DNA from: Diatrype stigma
Taxonomy: Eukaryota > Ascomycota > Sordariomycetes > Xylariales > Diatrypaceae
Direction of reading: 5' to 3'
DNA length: 64,000 nucleotides
NCBI GenBank assembly: GCA_022225965.2
Contig: JAKJXP020000045.1
Span: forward strand, 186,001 to 250,000
Below, in pieces: positions 1 through 10,159 of this stretch (the first letter of the stretch is position 1; every line of letters starts with the position of its first letter). Both the position numbers and the translations under genes were made by a program. Below the pieces are notes generated by a model, which saw nothing but the letters and a program-made list of their open reading frames with translations, was not told where the DNA came from and did not search any database.

Positions 1-108
1 GCTCTTCCGTGTAAGACGCCATGGAAGCTCCACCTACGCCTCCTTGTTACAACTTACAACTTACCGAAATCAACGCGACAATTCTTAGTTGTCGATCCCC
101 AGGTCGTG

Positions 109-1635
109 ATGGAAGCCCATAATGAGTCGGTAGCGGTCATCTCTAGGAGAGTCCGGGATTTCTATTCCAGGAAGGAGCCCTTCCGCGTCTACCATGGCTC
201 GACCAACAGCACCCGGGCGTCTGCAAGGAGTCGCGACAACACGGTGGACACTAGCAAGCTGAACCACGTGTTGCGCGTCGACAAGGAGAGCAGGACTGCC
301 CTCGTCGAACCCAACGTCTCCATGGACCAGTTGCTAGACGCGACATTGAAAGAGGGCTTTATACCGCCTGTAGTCATGGAGCTGCCCGCCATCACCGTCG
401 GCGGCGGGTTCTCGGGCATGGCGGGGGAGAGCAGCTGCTTCCGGTACGGCCCGTTTGACTCCATCGTGAACTCGATCGAGATCGTGCTGGGCAACGGCGA
501 TGTCGCGAAGGCCTCGCGGACCGAGAAGCCGGATCTGTTCTGGGGCGCTGTCTGCGCGTTCGGGACCATGGGGGTCGTCACGCTCGTGGAGCTCCAGCTG
601 AGAGATGCCAAGGGTTTCGTCGAGCTGACGCACTATCCCCTGTCGAGCTTCTCCGCAGCCACGTCGAAGATACAGGAGGAGACCAAGAAGGAGGACGTCG
701 ACTTCGTGGACGCCATCGCCTTCTCGCAGGATTCCATCGTGGTCTGTTCCGGCCGCCTTGTTGATGCCGTCCCTGCCGGCACCGCGCCAAGACGCTACAC
801 GCGGCGGAGCGATCCCTGGTTTTATCTTGACGTCGAGAAGAGGACGGAGAAGGGCACGAAACAAGTGACGGACTATGTTCCCGTGACCGATTACTTCTTC
901 AGGTGGGACCGTGGGGCTTTTTGGGTCGCGAGGTATGCGTTCCGGTACTTCCTGACACCATTCAATCGCATCACGCGATTCCTGCTCGACAAGTTCCTCC
1001 ACGCGAAAGTCATGTACCATGCGCTCCACAAGAGCGGCCTGTCGGACTCGTACGTCATCCAGGATGTCGGCGTGCCGTACGAAGCGGTCGATGAGTTTCA
1101 GGCCTGGTTGCACCAGAACCTGAACGTCTATCCGGTGTGGCTGTGTCCGATTCGGATCCGTCGGGACGCTCCGGACTCCCAGCACGGATTGCATGCCGAC
1201 TTTGCCGACCCGAGCAAGCCGGAAACACTCCTGAACTTCGGTGTCTGGGGCCCTGCCGCCCGGAACTACGACGAATTCGTCCGCCAGAACCGCGCTATCG
1301 AGCAGAAGGTGCAAGATCTCGGGGGCAAGAAGACGCTCTACGCGCACAATTATTATACGGAAGAGGAGTTCTGGAAGGTCTACAACAAGCCTCCCTACGA
1401 CGCGGTGCGCGAGAAGTACCATGCCTCTTGGCTGCCGAGTGTTTACAACAAAGTCGTCGTCGATGAAGTTGCAAAACAGGAGGCGATTGACGCCTCACGG
1501 TTACCGAACCGTCTTCGGAATGTTCGACCGATCCAGGGATTTTATGGTGTCTATAAAGCATGGAGGGGAGGGGACTACTTGCTCCAATCGAAAAAGAAGA
1601 ACGGCTCGCAAGGGTCATCAAAGAAAGAGAGTTAA
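109..1635 (+). CDS. FAD-binding oxidoreductase, DHCR24/Diminuto (delta24-sterol reductase) family
   Basis: Single-exon 508-residue protein. The first ATG is at 109; the same frame opens three bases earlier with a GTG, which a fungus would not use. The N-terminal half reads as a VAO/PCMH-type FAD-binding domain: HGSTNSTR near residue 30, then VEPNVSMDQLLD, a glycine-rich ITVGGGFSGMAGESS stretch near residues 95-110 and FGTMGVVTLVEL near 155. The C-terminal half has the YPVWLCPIR and NFGVWGP stretches seen in DHCR24 relatives. In animals and plants this family reduces the delta24 double bond of sterols with NADPH and FAD. Fungi make ergosterol by another route, so the substrate here is uncertain. 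I see no signal peptide and no obvious N-terminal membrane anchor. Only about 108 bases of upstream sequence are in the window, so the promoter is cut off. Family assignment is firm; substrate is not. Confidence 0.88.
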   Translation: MEAHNESVAVISRRVRDFYSRKEPFRVYHGSTNSTRASARSRDNTVDTSKLNHVLRVDKESRTALVEPNVSMDQLLDATLKEGFIPPVVMELPAITVGGGFSGMAGESSCFRYGPFDSIVNSIEIVLGNGDVAKASRTEKPDLFWGAVCAFGTMGVVTLVELQLRDAKGFVELTHYPLSSFSAATSKIQEETKKEDVDFVDAIAFSQDSIVVCSGRLVDAVPAGTAPRRYTRRSDPWFYLDVEKRTEKGTKQVTDYVPVTDYFFRWDRGAFWVARYAFRYFLTPFNRITRFLLDKFLHAKVMYHALHKSGLSDSYVIQDVGVPYEAVDEFQAWLHQNLNVYPVWLCPIRIRRDAPDSQHGLHADFADPSKPETLLNFGVWGPAARNYDEFVRQNRAIEQKVQDLGGKKTLYAHNYYTEEEFWKVYNKPPYDAVREKYHASWLPSVYNKVVVDEVAKQEAIDASRLPNRLRNVRPIQGFYGVYKAWRGGDYLLQSKKKNGSQGSSKKES

Positions 1636-1883
1636 CTCCATTAGAGCGATTCTCAATTTTCCCACCACAGCGTCATGTATTAATATGATTCAGCAGCATT
1701 CAGGGTAGATTCAACGCCATAATTATGAGCGACTTTGTCTAATTAATAGATAGATTGTACCTAGACTTATAGCCTTCACAATTTGCAATCTTCGAACGCT
1801 TTCCAAGGCTGAAGAACTGAAAAGGTTTAAATCCAAGGTCTCTCTATAAATATCCTCCACGGTCAAGTCAGAGCTTTCCTCCC

Positions 1884-3498
1884 TTAAGCCTCGCTGCGCT
1901 TGACAACGTAGGCGCCACGCTCAATCGTGTTGATGACGATGTAGCCGCTCTTGAAGTACGGGTAGTGGGACCAGGTTCCGACGAACTCGATCTCGCCACC
2001 GCCCTCCACCTCGTCGTCCTCGGGGTAGATGTCGAAGTAGCCCACCTCCTTGACGCTCTTGCCAGTGGGGTCTTCGGGGATGGATGAGACACTGTGATAC
2101 GAGTCAGTATTCATAACGGCTGCAGCACCACAAAACTAAAACGAGGGGTATGGGGGACGGGAGCTTACTCAAGGATGTGCAGACCGCCTCCGTAGTTGCT
2201 CTGGAAGGCGAGCCCGTTGTTCACGAATTGGTTGTGGTCGATGCCCTTGCGCGAGGCCTGGTAGTAGCCGGTCTGCTTGGGGTTCTCGAGGTCGGAGACG
2301 TCCCAGATGTAGGTGATGGGGAAGCCCTCGGAGCCGAGGCCGGCGCCGTCGTACTCGTCGTACTCGTCGTCGAGCAGCAGGTAGTGCTGGTTCTGGGTGT
2401 CGAGGACCCAACCCTGGTGGGTGTACGAGGCGCCCTCGTACGAGATGCGCGAGATGACGGTGGTGTTCTCCTTGTCCGTCACGTCGTAGATGGTCAGCGT
2501 GTCCTCGTTGTAGCCGTAGCAGATGTCGGCGCCGTCGTACTTGGCGTCGGGCCCGCGGTACACCAGGCACTGCGCGTCGTGGACGTAGCCGTCCTGGGCC
2601 GCGCAGCCCGGCGACGACAGGTTCTCCAGGTCCGTCAGGTCGATGAAGATCAGGCCCGAGGCGCACGCGGACGTGCGCGGCTGCGCGCCCACCGCGACGG
2701 CGTAGTCCTTCTCCTCGTTGGTGACGACGTTGTGCGACCGGCCCGTCGGCAGCTCGTTCCAGTAGTAGATGTCGTCCTCGTTGCTGTAGGTGGCGGGCGC
2801 GGCCGGGTCGGCGTCGAGCAGCTTCGCCATGTCGAAGATCTGGATGCCGTGGTCGACCGCCTCGGACCCGATCACCACGTAGCTCTTGTAGCCCTTGATC
2901 TCCCGCCACAGCGACGGCTGCGCGTCCGGGTACTGCGGCAGCCGCCCCAGGTAGATCAGCTTGCCGGCGGCGCTGACCTCGGAGAAGGACGTGCCGTCCT
3001 GCTGAGCGACCGCGACGAACTCGCGCCCGTCGGGACTCGTCCACCCCCACGAGCCCGCGCCCTCGCCCACCGTGCTGCCCAGGTCGAAGTGCGACTGGAA
3101 GTCGTACAGGTCGATGCCCGAGCACTTGAACTCGTAGTTCGGGTCGCCGGGCGTCAGCTTCGCCAGGCCGTCCGTGCAGGGGACGACGTCGACGTCGGCG
3201 CTCATGCTCTTGTACTGGGAGGGGCTGAAGATGCCCGCCTCTCTCCGGCTAGCCCAGAAGCTCTGTTGTTCGCCGCCTCTCGTCTTAGCATATATCGCCC
3301 TTTCTTTTTGTTCTACCTCACCACGAGTGACTGGGGTGTTGCAGGGGGACTCCTTACCTCCTTGGTGCTCATGATCTGTTGGTGCCGGGCACCGCTCTTG
3401 AAGAGGGCGGCGTCGACCTCGGGGTCCATCTCGATCTCCTTGGCGGAGGCATAGTTGCAGAATGCTGCGAGGGCAGCCAACTGGAGAGACGACTTCAT
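1884..3498 (-). CDS. Secreted LVIVD-repeat / choice-of-anchor-B family protein
   Basis: Three exons on the minus strand: 3498-3358, 3238-2169 and 2091-1884, giving 472 residues. Introns are 119 bp (GTAAGG donor) and 77 bp (GTAAGC donor), and phases 0 and 2 agree across both joins. Residues 1-19 form a signal peptide ending in ASA, so the protein is probably secreted. The body carries repeated beta-propeller-like segments with an IQIFDMAKLL / LTIYDVTDKE / IFIDLTDLENL rhythm, as in the LVIVD and choice-of-anchor-B families. Conserved pieces include SWGWTSPDGREF, HDAQCLVYRGPD and GIDHNQFV. The last exon restores LHILDVSSIPEDP across the splice. The enzymatic role of the family is unknown; no catalytic site is evident. 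The large plus-strand open frame over this gene is a GC-bias shadow. Confidence 0.85.
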
Positions 3499-3596
3499 GA
3501 TGTTGTGTGCTTGGGCTACGCGAGAGGAACCTGATAGTCAGACGAGGATCGACGAGAGCAAAGGCCGCTCAAGGGCTGGGCGGACATGATCCCACG

Positions 3597-3604
3597 TTAT
3601 ATAG
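3597..3604 (-). promoter_or_regulatory. Candidate TATA box of the LVIVD-protein gene
   Basis: On the minus strand the sequence reads CTATATAA about 100 bases upstream of the ATG at 3498, a reasonable distance for a fungal TATA element. No experimental support. Confidence 0.4.
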
Positions 3605-6184
3605 CAGTCTCTGTCTCGACTCTCGAACTCCCCCTCGACCATTTCTTTCCGAGGATAGCCAAGGGTGGTGTGGCAACCTCCTGCATTGTATATATTAACT
3701 TGCACATTACCGGCAGGTGTTATACCATGTCGTCGAACCGGCCTGGGCGTCCCAAGCTTTGACTCTATCTCCAGGATCAATGATGTGCTCGCTTCTGCAG
3801 GCGGCATGACCTGCCAGCACCCTTTCTCTTCCATGTCTCCCTCTCCAAGCACATCACGGCAATTGGTCACCCTCCTATCACTTGGCAAAAGGCCAAGCTT
3901 TCGTCCTACTCGCGGGGTTAGGCCCTCTTCGTCGATGCTTGGCCAATCAATGGGTTCCGTTCCTCGACACGACGTTGGCGAAGTGCCGCGGCGCCCAGCC
4001 TGCCAAGAGGGCGGTGATCGGGCTTGGCCAATCCAAATTGTCGTATTTCATATTGACCTTCTGCTTTGCGCATCAACGTCCGGCGCAACGCAACCGAAAA
4101 GTACGCTGCCGTGGGTGGCGGGGGAAGGCCTTTCTTGTTATCCTTTCGGTCTAGCAATCGACCAACTGTCTGCAATCCCGCACCGACGACGAAGAAGTGC
4201 GCCTGCCGAACTGTTGCGGCGACATGGCTGGCGGGCTACCTTAGATGATGCGCACTCACCCCATCTGAACTTCTGCACTGGGTAAGTTATGCGAAGATCG
4301 ATCGTTTTCCGGCGCATCTAGAAGCTCTCTCTTCCCGATACTTGGTAATAGTTGGGGATGCTGTGCGGGAGGAACAAATGTAGAAGGCGGTCGGCATGGT
4401 TCCCTACTACTACTGTCTGGGCGCTTATTGCGAATATACCCCCACATATGATGCCGAGTGGGCGTGCCTAGATATCGTCAGGTCCCCTTTGTCCTTACAG
4501 GCTTTCCCGTTGGTCTTCTCCCTGTTGCCTAGAACGCCGATCTCGTGCCTAGAACTATCAGCGAATGATTCTCAGGGCTTCCCTACATGATGCCTAATCG
4601 AGGTATCAAGACCACCCCTCGCTTCATGGGGGGCGCGGTTGAGCCTTGGCCATTGGGGTCCGAATGCTTATGTTGATATGTAACCCTGCTATAGATATTG
4701 GATCCTCCGATTGGCTTGCGGCAAGACCTTATCGGCCCAGATACTTCTTGTTCTGGACCTCTGTACTATTGCGTCAACTTCGATGTTGTTCCCTCTTTTT
4801 CAGAGGAAAGACGTAGGCCGCATATCCGTTGTTGCAGTTCTGATATTTCGTGAATAATGTAATCATTCGTGGGAAATTTAGGTCATGCTCTGCCTACTGC
4901 ATTGTGCTATCAATAGTTACTGCCTTGTAGTCGCTGAGCCTATCGAGTAAACGCATCATGTCCTGACATTTGGCGTAATATAATAGCGTATAGCCCCTTC
5001 AGGAGGGCTATATAGCAAATGGATAAGGTCTATATACTATCCAATCTCTGAAGATATCCATCACCTCTACTTTTACTAGCTGTACGTTCTAATTACGTAC
5101 TCGATAGCGTCGTACTATCAGGTAACAGACCCGAACCGAAAGACCAGCTCGTATAAGATGGGGCCGTTTTGAGGTAGGCCAGCAATGATTCCTGCTCTTC
5201 TCCCGTGACCTTCCTATTTCCGACTCGGAAAAGTATTAGAGCCAAGACTATAGAGCTGGTTTCCTGAAGCATGCCGTTCTTGTATAACTGGAAATCACGC
5301 TCTTCGCCTCCTAGATACCATGGTCACTTAGTCTAAGTTACAAGCTTTCTTGCCTAGTTATATTCCATTATCAAGGAAGAGCAGGTCCTCATCGATAATT
5401 CAGATCCGCTCCAATATCAGAATTTGTGAAGTATTGCGTCATTTTTCCACCAGAAGACTCATCATATGATGTTGTGTATATAGAAGGATATTCATGTTAT
5501 CATCATACTCTTTCTATAAGCTTTTATTCAGATCCACTGCATTGGGAGGAATGCTTTAAATATAATGCTCAAGTAAACTGCCGACCACAGTCGAAGAGAA
5601 TATCATAGAAACGGCAGACATCCCTCCACCCAGTGTTTGCCCACAAACAGTCACGGCTGTGACGGCCTAATCCAGCAATGGGCCATCCGCTGACATGCGG
5701 AGGGCCGATACGATGAAAGACTACATTTGTGAAGTGGCCGTTGCAACCAAGGCGGTATTTATTCTCTAATAACCCCACAAAGACTCGTCTATAGCGCCTT
5801 GGGGGCTACCCAGGGAGCAGGCCAAAAGATTTCTTAGCTGCTCTCGTACAAGGTCATGAAGAGACATTTGTACAGGGAAGGCAAGAGATATCCATCTGTC
5901 CATGTCGCTAAGGATCGCTGCGGTATCCGGGGACGACAAGAAGGAGGTCGGATAGGAAATCTAGGCGTTGTTGATACAGCAGAGGATGATGCCGCGACGG
6001 CCCAGTACAGGGTGAGCCTCGGCTTCGTACTCCGGTAAGAACACCGTTGGGATGCCAGATCACAGCCGGCATGAGGGTGGTTTTCGCCGTTAGAGCAGCC
6101 AGTACCCGAGTTCTGCGGTATCCTTAGCCTTTGAATGGCATTGCTAGGGTTGAGTAGGACCTGTTTATTCCAGCTATGTACATC
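3605..6184. other. Intergenic region, AT-rich, no supported gene
   Basis: This 2.6 kb stretch separates the LVIVD gene from the UstYa-like gene. From about 4600 onward it is visibly richer in A and T, with many TATA/ATAT steps and stop codons in every frame. I see only short spurious frames. A small hairpin with ATAGCCC and GGGCTAT arms lies near 4990-5015. The composition would fit a mutated (RIP-affected) repeat remnant, but no transposase or polymerase motif remains. Confidence 0.5.
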
Positions 6185-7099
6185 TCATATCCATAGCTTG
6201 TTGTTAGCCCTGTTGCTGTCCAAGTGGTGATAAACCTGGCTATAATCTTTGCAAATATGCTTTGAATCCCACCCATCGCTCCCATCGAACCCTTCTGGGA
6301 AGGTGGTTTGCTGTCCTTCCAGAGCTACATCACCGCAGCACATGACACTCTGTCGCAGATAGTCGAAGCAGTGAGTCAAGTGCCAGGGGGTCTCCTCAGG
6401 GACCCGACTGGTGTTCGACGAGAGGGCCGAATAGGCTTCGGCTATCGCATATAGGCAATGTAGTTGATGCGTGACCGAAGATGTGACAACAAACTTCTTG
6501 GGGAATTCCCCCAGTCGCTCCGGGAGATTGTCATAGTCTTCTGGGTTCTTGATTTCGAGATATCCAAGACCCCCTAAGCGCACACGTCAGTTTTGGGACA
6601 AGAACCTCGGAAGCAAGCAATAGACCTACTCGGCACGATGCCTAGCCACTTATTCCTAGTTTCCTCCGTGAAGAACTCCGAGGTGTTCTCGGGTACGAAC
6701 CCCGGATCCGGTGTGAATTTGACGATCTGTTGCGAGACTGGGGCGATGTTCAGCAGCATTCCACACTCAGAGAATCGGTATCAACCCACATTCAGGAGCA
6801 AATCCCGTCAAGTCCCCGGCCCCCTCGAAGTAGTGGTCCTTTCCGTGTTGATGAAATCCCCTGTCCAGCAGAAGGACTATTATAACCAATAATAAAAACG
6901 CATGGATCAACCAGCCATATTCTTTCAAAGTTGCTAGCCAGGATGCCAGCCAGGAATCTCTGCTGGGCTCTACGTAGTCCTTCTCGTTCAAATCGATTGT
7001 CTCGTCAACATCGGTGCTCGAGTCGTCGTGGTCATGATCCTCGATTTTGACGCTCTCGTACGGGCTGGCGTACGGATTGGATCTGTGATCGTTGTTCAT
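6185..7099 (-). CDS. UstYa-like (DUF3328) oxidase family protein
   Basis: Three exons on the minus strand: 7099-6790, 6737-6630 and 6573-6185, giving 268 residues. The introns are 52 bp (GTGGGT donor) and 56 bp (GTAGGT donor); both joins keep phase 1 and rebuild the family-typical FAPEFSQQIVKF and VPRGLGYLEI stretches. A single membrane helix (about residues 65-83, LIHAFLLLVIIVLLL) follows a short acidic cytosolic tail, which makes a type II membrane topology likely. Two HxxHC motifs, HQLHC and HLTHC, are present; these are the signature of UstYa proteins and likely bind the metal. Characterised members (UstYa/UstYb, PhomYc) oxidise or cyclise ribosomal precursor peptides. No obvious precursor with repeated core peptides is nearby, and many fungal homologues are solitary. 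Confidence 0.88.
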
Positions 7100-8064
7100 G
7101 GTGTCTTTGATCGTAGGTAGGAGTGGACCGGCCGGTGTTGTTAGATTCGTGTAAGCTTGTATTTGGACAATATTATGGCTGGCTTGCAGCGTTGGAAGAA
7201 CCAGTTCGCTCCCCCAAGACGAAAAGAACAAAGCGAAATGACGGAAATAATGAAAATGAAGAATCGAATGAAACGGATCGACCGAGCGAAAGAACGAAAC
7301 ACTATCTTCTCTTTCTTGAAAAGCGGATGGAGAGCTCTTTTAACGTGGTGATGGCCTCCTGACCCCCCATGTCGCACCTATGGAGACTGTGACAGGCCTG
7401 CCCCTGGATCGTATCAACGCCGTTTCAAGTCGCGCCGAGGGCCGCGTTAGGGGCCCCCAGGCCGTTAAGCGAAGATTGAATGAAGAACTATTTGGTAAAA
7501 CCCTACGAGTGTTTCTGTAGATGCATCCGTTAGTTTATAGTTACCTGATTTGGTTCCTGGTTTGTCACATCGACAGCCTCACACGATGATGGTGCGATTC
7601 GTCTCCACTGGAGAGGCAGTACAAGTACAGTTCGAGAACTCAGAATGGAGTTGCAAACCTATGAGCTTGATTGAACGCCTTCCTGGAATGAGTTTCGACC
7701 TAGTGAACCCGCATGCCACTTGGGACCTTGCCACCATCGACGTGTAAGGTGACATGGCTGCATGATACCTTCACAATATCCTCGAATACGTACGATCTAC
7801 TTGAACAACGATGTGGATAACGTTCTCCATCACTGAGTTTGAATTGAGGGGTAAAACTAAGTAACACGTGAGAGGAAAGACGAGTTATTATGATGGGGAA
7901 TAAAACCAAACCTCAAAGAGAGTCAATAGCCCAACAAGCGACGAAGCCCCCCCGGGTACAACAGCAGAACTCGGATCCCGCCCAAACCACTTGCACATAT
8001 CTATGTACCTATCCATCCACAGTCGTGCTCACCTGCTCGCCCCTCCCCACCCTAAGGTATCGCA
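7100..8064. other. Intergenic region between UstYa-like gene and secreted Cys-rich gene
   Basis: About 960 bases, with a purine-rich segment near 7200-7320 (the 5' flank of the UstYa-like gene). Open frames are short and do not look like protein. Nothing else recognised. Confidence 0.5.
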
Positions 8065-8718
8065 TCAAACACAGCGGAACCAAAGGCAGGTCGAGCACTT
8101 TTGGCGCGTGCAGTCCCAGTCGGTCTTGCAATGGCGCGTGTAGCACATGTGGCCCTCCCAGGGGTGGTCCCAGTAGTTGATGTAGGGGATCTCGCGCTTG
8201 GCGCCGCGGGCGGTGATCTGGTCGGTGACGGTTCGGTCGGGGACCAGGGGCCCGGGGCGGAGGTCGGGGTCGGTGCCGTTGTAGTCTTCGGGCCGCGGCT
8301 GGCCCAGGGTGGCGACGTGGCGGGGCGGCGGCGGGTCCTCGTGCTTCTTCTCGGGCAGGTGGCGGATCAGGCGGTCGACGCCCGCCACGCGCTCGATGCG
8401 CGTCATCCCGGCGTAGTGCGCCACGAACCGGTCGTAGTGCGCCAGCGTGCGCACCAGCGGCGCCGTGATGTCCAGCAGCTCCGGCAGGAACAGCGGCGCC
8501 GGGTGCTCCACCGGGTGGTAGATCGGCGGCTCCGGCTTCGGCTGGAAGTAGCTCCCCGTGTGGTCGGGCGGGTGGCCGGGCGGGAGCGGCCGCGGCGGCG
8601 GCTCGGCTTGGGCGCGGGCGGTGGAGATGAAGAGGCTGGAGAAGCAGAAGAGGAAGAGGAGGGAGAGGGAGAGGGTGTCGGAAAACCGTGTTGAGCTGAA
8701 CGGATATTTGATATGCAT
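8065..8718 (-). CDS. Secreted Pro-rich protein with C-terminal six-Cys module
   Basis: Single-exon 217-residue protein of unknown function. Residues about 14-37 form a hydrophobic signal peptide ending near TARAQA, so the product is probably secreted. The middle is rich in Pro, His and charged residues and has no recognised domain. The last 27 residues hold six cysteines in the spacing C-x4-C-x5-C-x4-C-x2-C-x4-C, which suggests a small disulfide-knotted end. One possible Kex2 site (KR near residue 178) precedes IPYINYWDHPW, a Tyr/Trp-rich segment. It reads in the same direction as the UstYa-like gene about 1 kb away. It could be a small secreted effector-like or cell-wall protein; no function is claimed. 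The opposite-strand frame is a GC shadow. Confidence 0.72.
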   Translation of the reverse strand: MHIKYPFSSTRFSDTLSLSLLFLFCFSSLFISTARAQAEPPPRPLPPGHPPDHTGSYFQPKPEPPIYHPVEHPAPLFLPELLDITAPLVRTLAHYDRFVAHYAGMTRIERVAGVDRLIRHLPEKKHEDPPPPRHVATLGQPRPEDYNGTDPDLRPGPLVPDRTVTDQITARGAKREIPYINYWDHPWEGHMCYTRHCKTDWDCTRQKCSTCLWFRCV

Positions 8719-8953
8719 GTTGATCTGTATTGTTCGTATGGGTGCGTGTCAAGTTCTCAGGATGATGAGGATCGAGAAGAGTTTGAGTGTCCTATTCGTT
8801 GTAGCTGAGGATATAGGCCGCCTCGCGATAGGAAGAAAGTGGTGTGGAAGGCAAGACGGCAAAGAACAAATCTTTCTTAGATGCCACATAATGACTGGGG
8901 TAAAAGGAAGGGTGATGTTCTTCATGAATCCATCGTACTTAGTAGGAAACTTC

Positions 8954-8961
8954 TTATATAG
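8954..8961 (-). promoter_or_regulatory. Candidate TATA box of the secreted Cys-rich gene
   Basis: The minus strand reads CTATATAA about 236 bases upstream of the ATG at 8718. This is plausible if the transcript has a leader of about 200 bases. Confidence 0.3.
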
Positions 8962-10159
8962 TTTTACGCCGGTGTCGTAGAGATAACCTCAAAAATCTCA
9001 TCTATTAGCACTAAACTTAATCTATATCAGCCGGAATGTAAAGCAAAAAGGGGTCCTCGGACTTTTAGTGGATGATGATTTTAGTATTAAGTTCGTACTC
9101 CTTTTAAGCCAATAGCTCTTCTGTTACTCAGAATATCAAACAACAGCACAAATCTAACTCTAAAAGATAGGGAGTATGGTGACGATCAAAACAAGCATGA
9201 TCATAGTTCTGCAATGAAGTGATATAGTTATGTGCGTACCCGAGACGGGACTGAACATCACATACCATAGTTTGCTAACTCGCAGCTATCTGTGCTATAT
9301 CATCTTTCAACTCATTCTGGACTCCACATACATCACTTTAAAGCCCTTTACGATCATGTATTGATTTATATATTTCCAGAAAGTAGTATGCATGTTACAT
9401 TGATAGACTAGTGACTATCATCCATGAATGGACTCACGTTGTCTAGCCAGCGCCGTCTGTCACTCGGGACATAGCAATGGTGTCTTTCTACATCTAATCA
9501 CTGTTTCTTCTATTTCGTAGTCTCACATACAACCCAATGATTTCAAACCAAGCTCGAGCCCGAGACCTAATCTCCAAAACATTGTCTGCAGCGCACATGG
9601 TATATCTGCCAATAACGGATGGTATGTTTACACCACTCATACAAAATCCCGAGCTCAGAGGGGATTAGGTAGGGGAGCCTCTGACCAGTCGCCTACGCGG
9701 TGGTGTTGGGTGGCGATCTGAGCGGCCGGGTCAGGTTGGGGATCGGGACTGTTTTTCCTGATACTAGGTCGATAATGAACCTGGGCGCCTGCAGCATGAT
9801 TACCCCGGGGCGAAACCCAGACCGTAGAGCCAGCCCGCCGCTGCTTTGGCGATCCCAACATACAGCTCCATGATCATTACACCAGGGTATGCCACATGCA
9901 GAGACACCAAACGGCAAACCTTGCGGTAACGGAAATGTCGCCAGCAGCAGAAGGGCATCTATATGCCGAAGCAAGCGGCTCACTAAATCTCAAAACGGTA
10001 TTTTTCCTAGCCAGCTAGATGAGCTGAACAATGAAAAGATGATGCCAAGAACTCCGAAATATGCCCCATCATATATTGCGCACCACGTCCTGGAATTACC
10101 TCTCTTGGACCGGGCATTCATTTCCCCCTCAACTCCCCCGGAATGGCTGTATTAAGAAG
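8962..10159. other. Intergenic region, AT-rich, no supported gene
   Basis: About 1.2 kb between the secreted-protein gene and the 3' end of the Na+/H+ exchanger gene. It is AT-rich to about 9650 and more balanced after that. Short frames at 9655-10155 overlap on both strands and resemble no known family. Confidence 0.5.

Noticed and set aside
334..1422. 362-codon minus-strand frame over the DHCR24-like gene
   Set aside because: GC-bias shadow of the coding strand; composition is Arg/Val/Leu/Asp-rich without motifs.
2150..3454. 434-codon plus-strand frame over the LVIVD-protein gene
   Set aside because: It is antisense to a well-supported spliced gene, is dominated by Val/Leu/Arg/Asp from GC-rich third positions, and shows no domain.
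8101..8694. 197-codon plus-strand frame opposite the secreted Cys-rich gene
   Set aside because: Low-complexity Val/Gly/Arg/Asp product, while the minus strand has a signal peptide and ordered cysteines.
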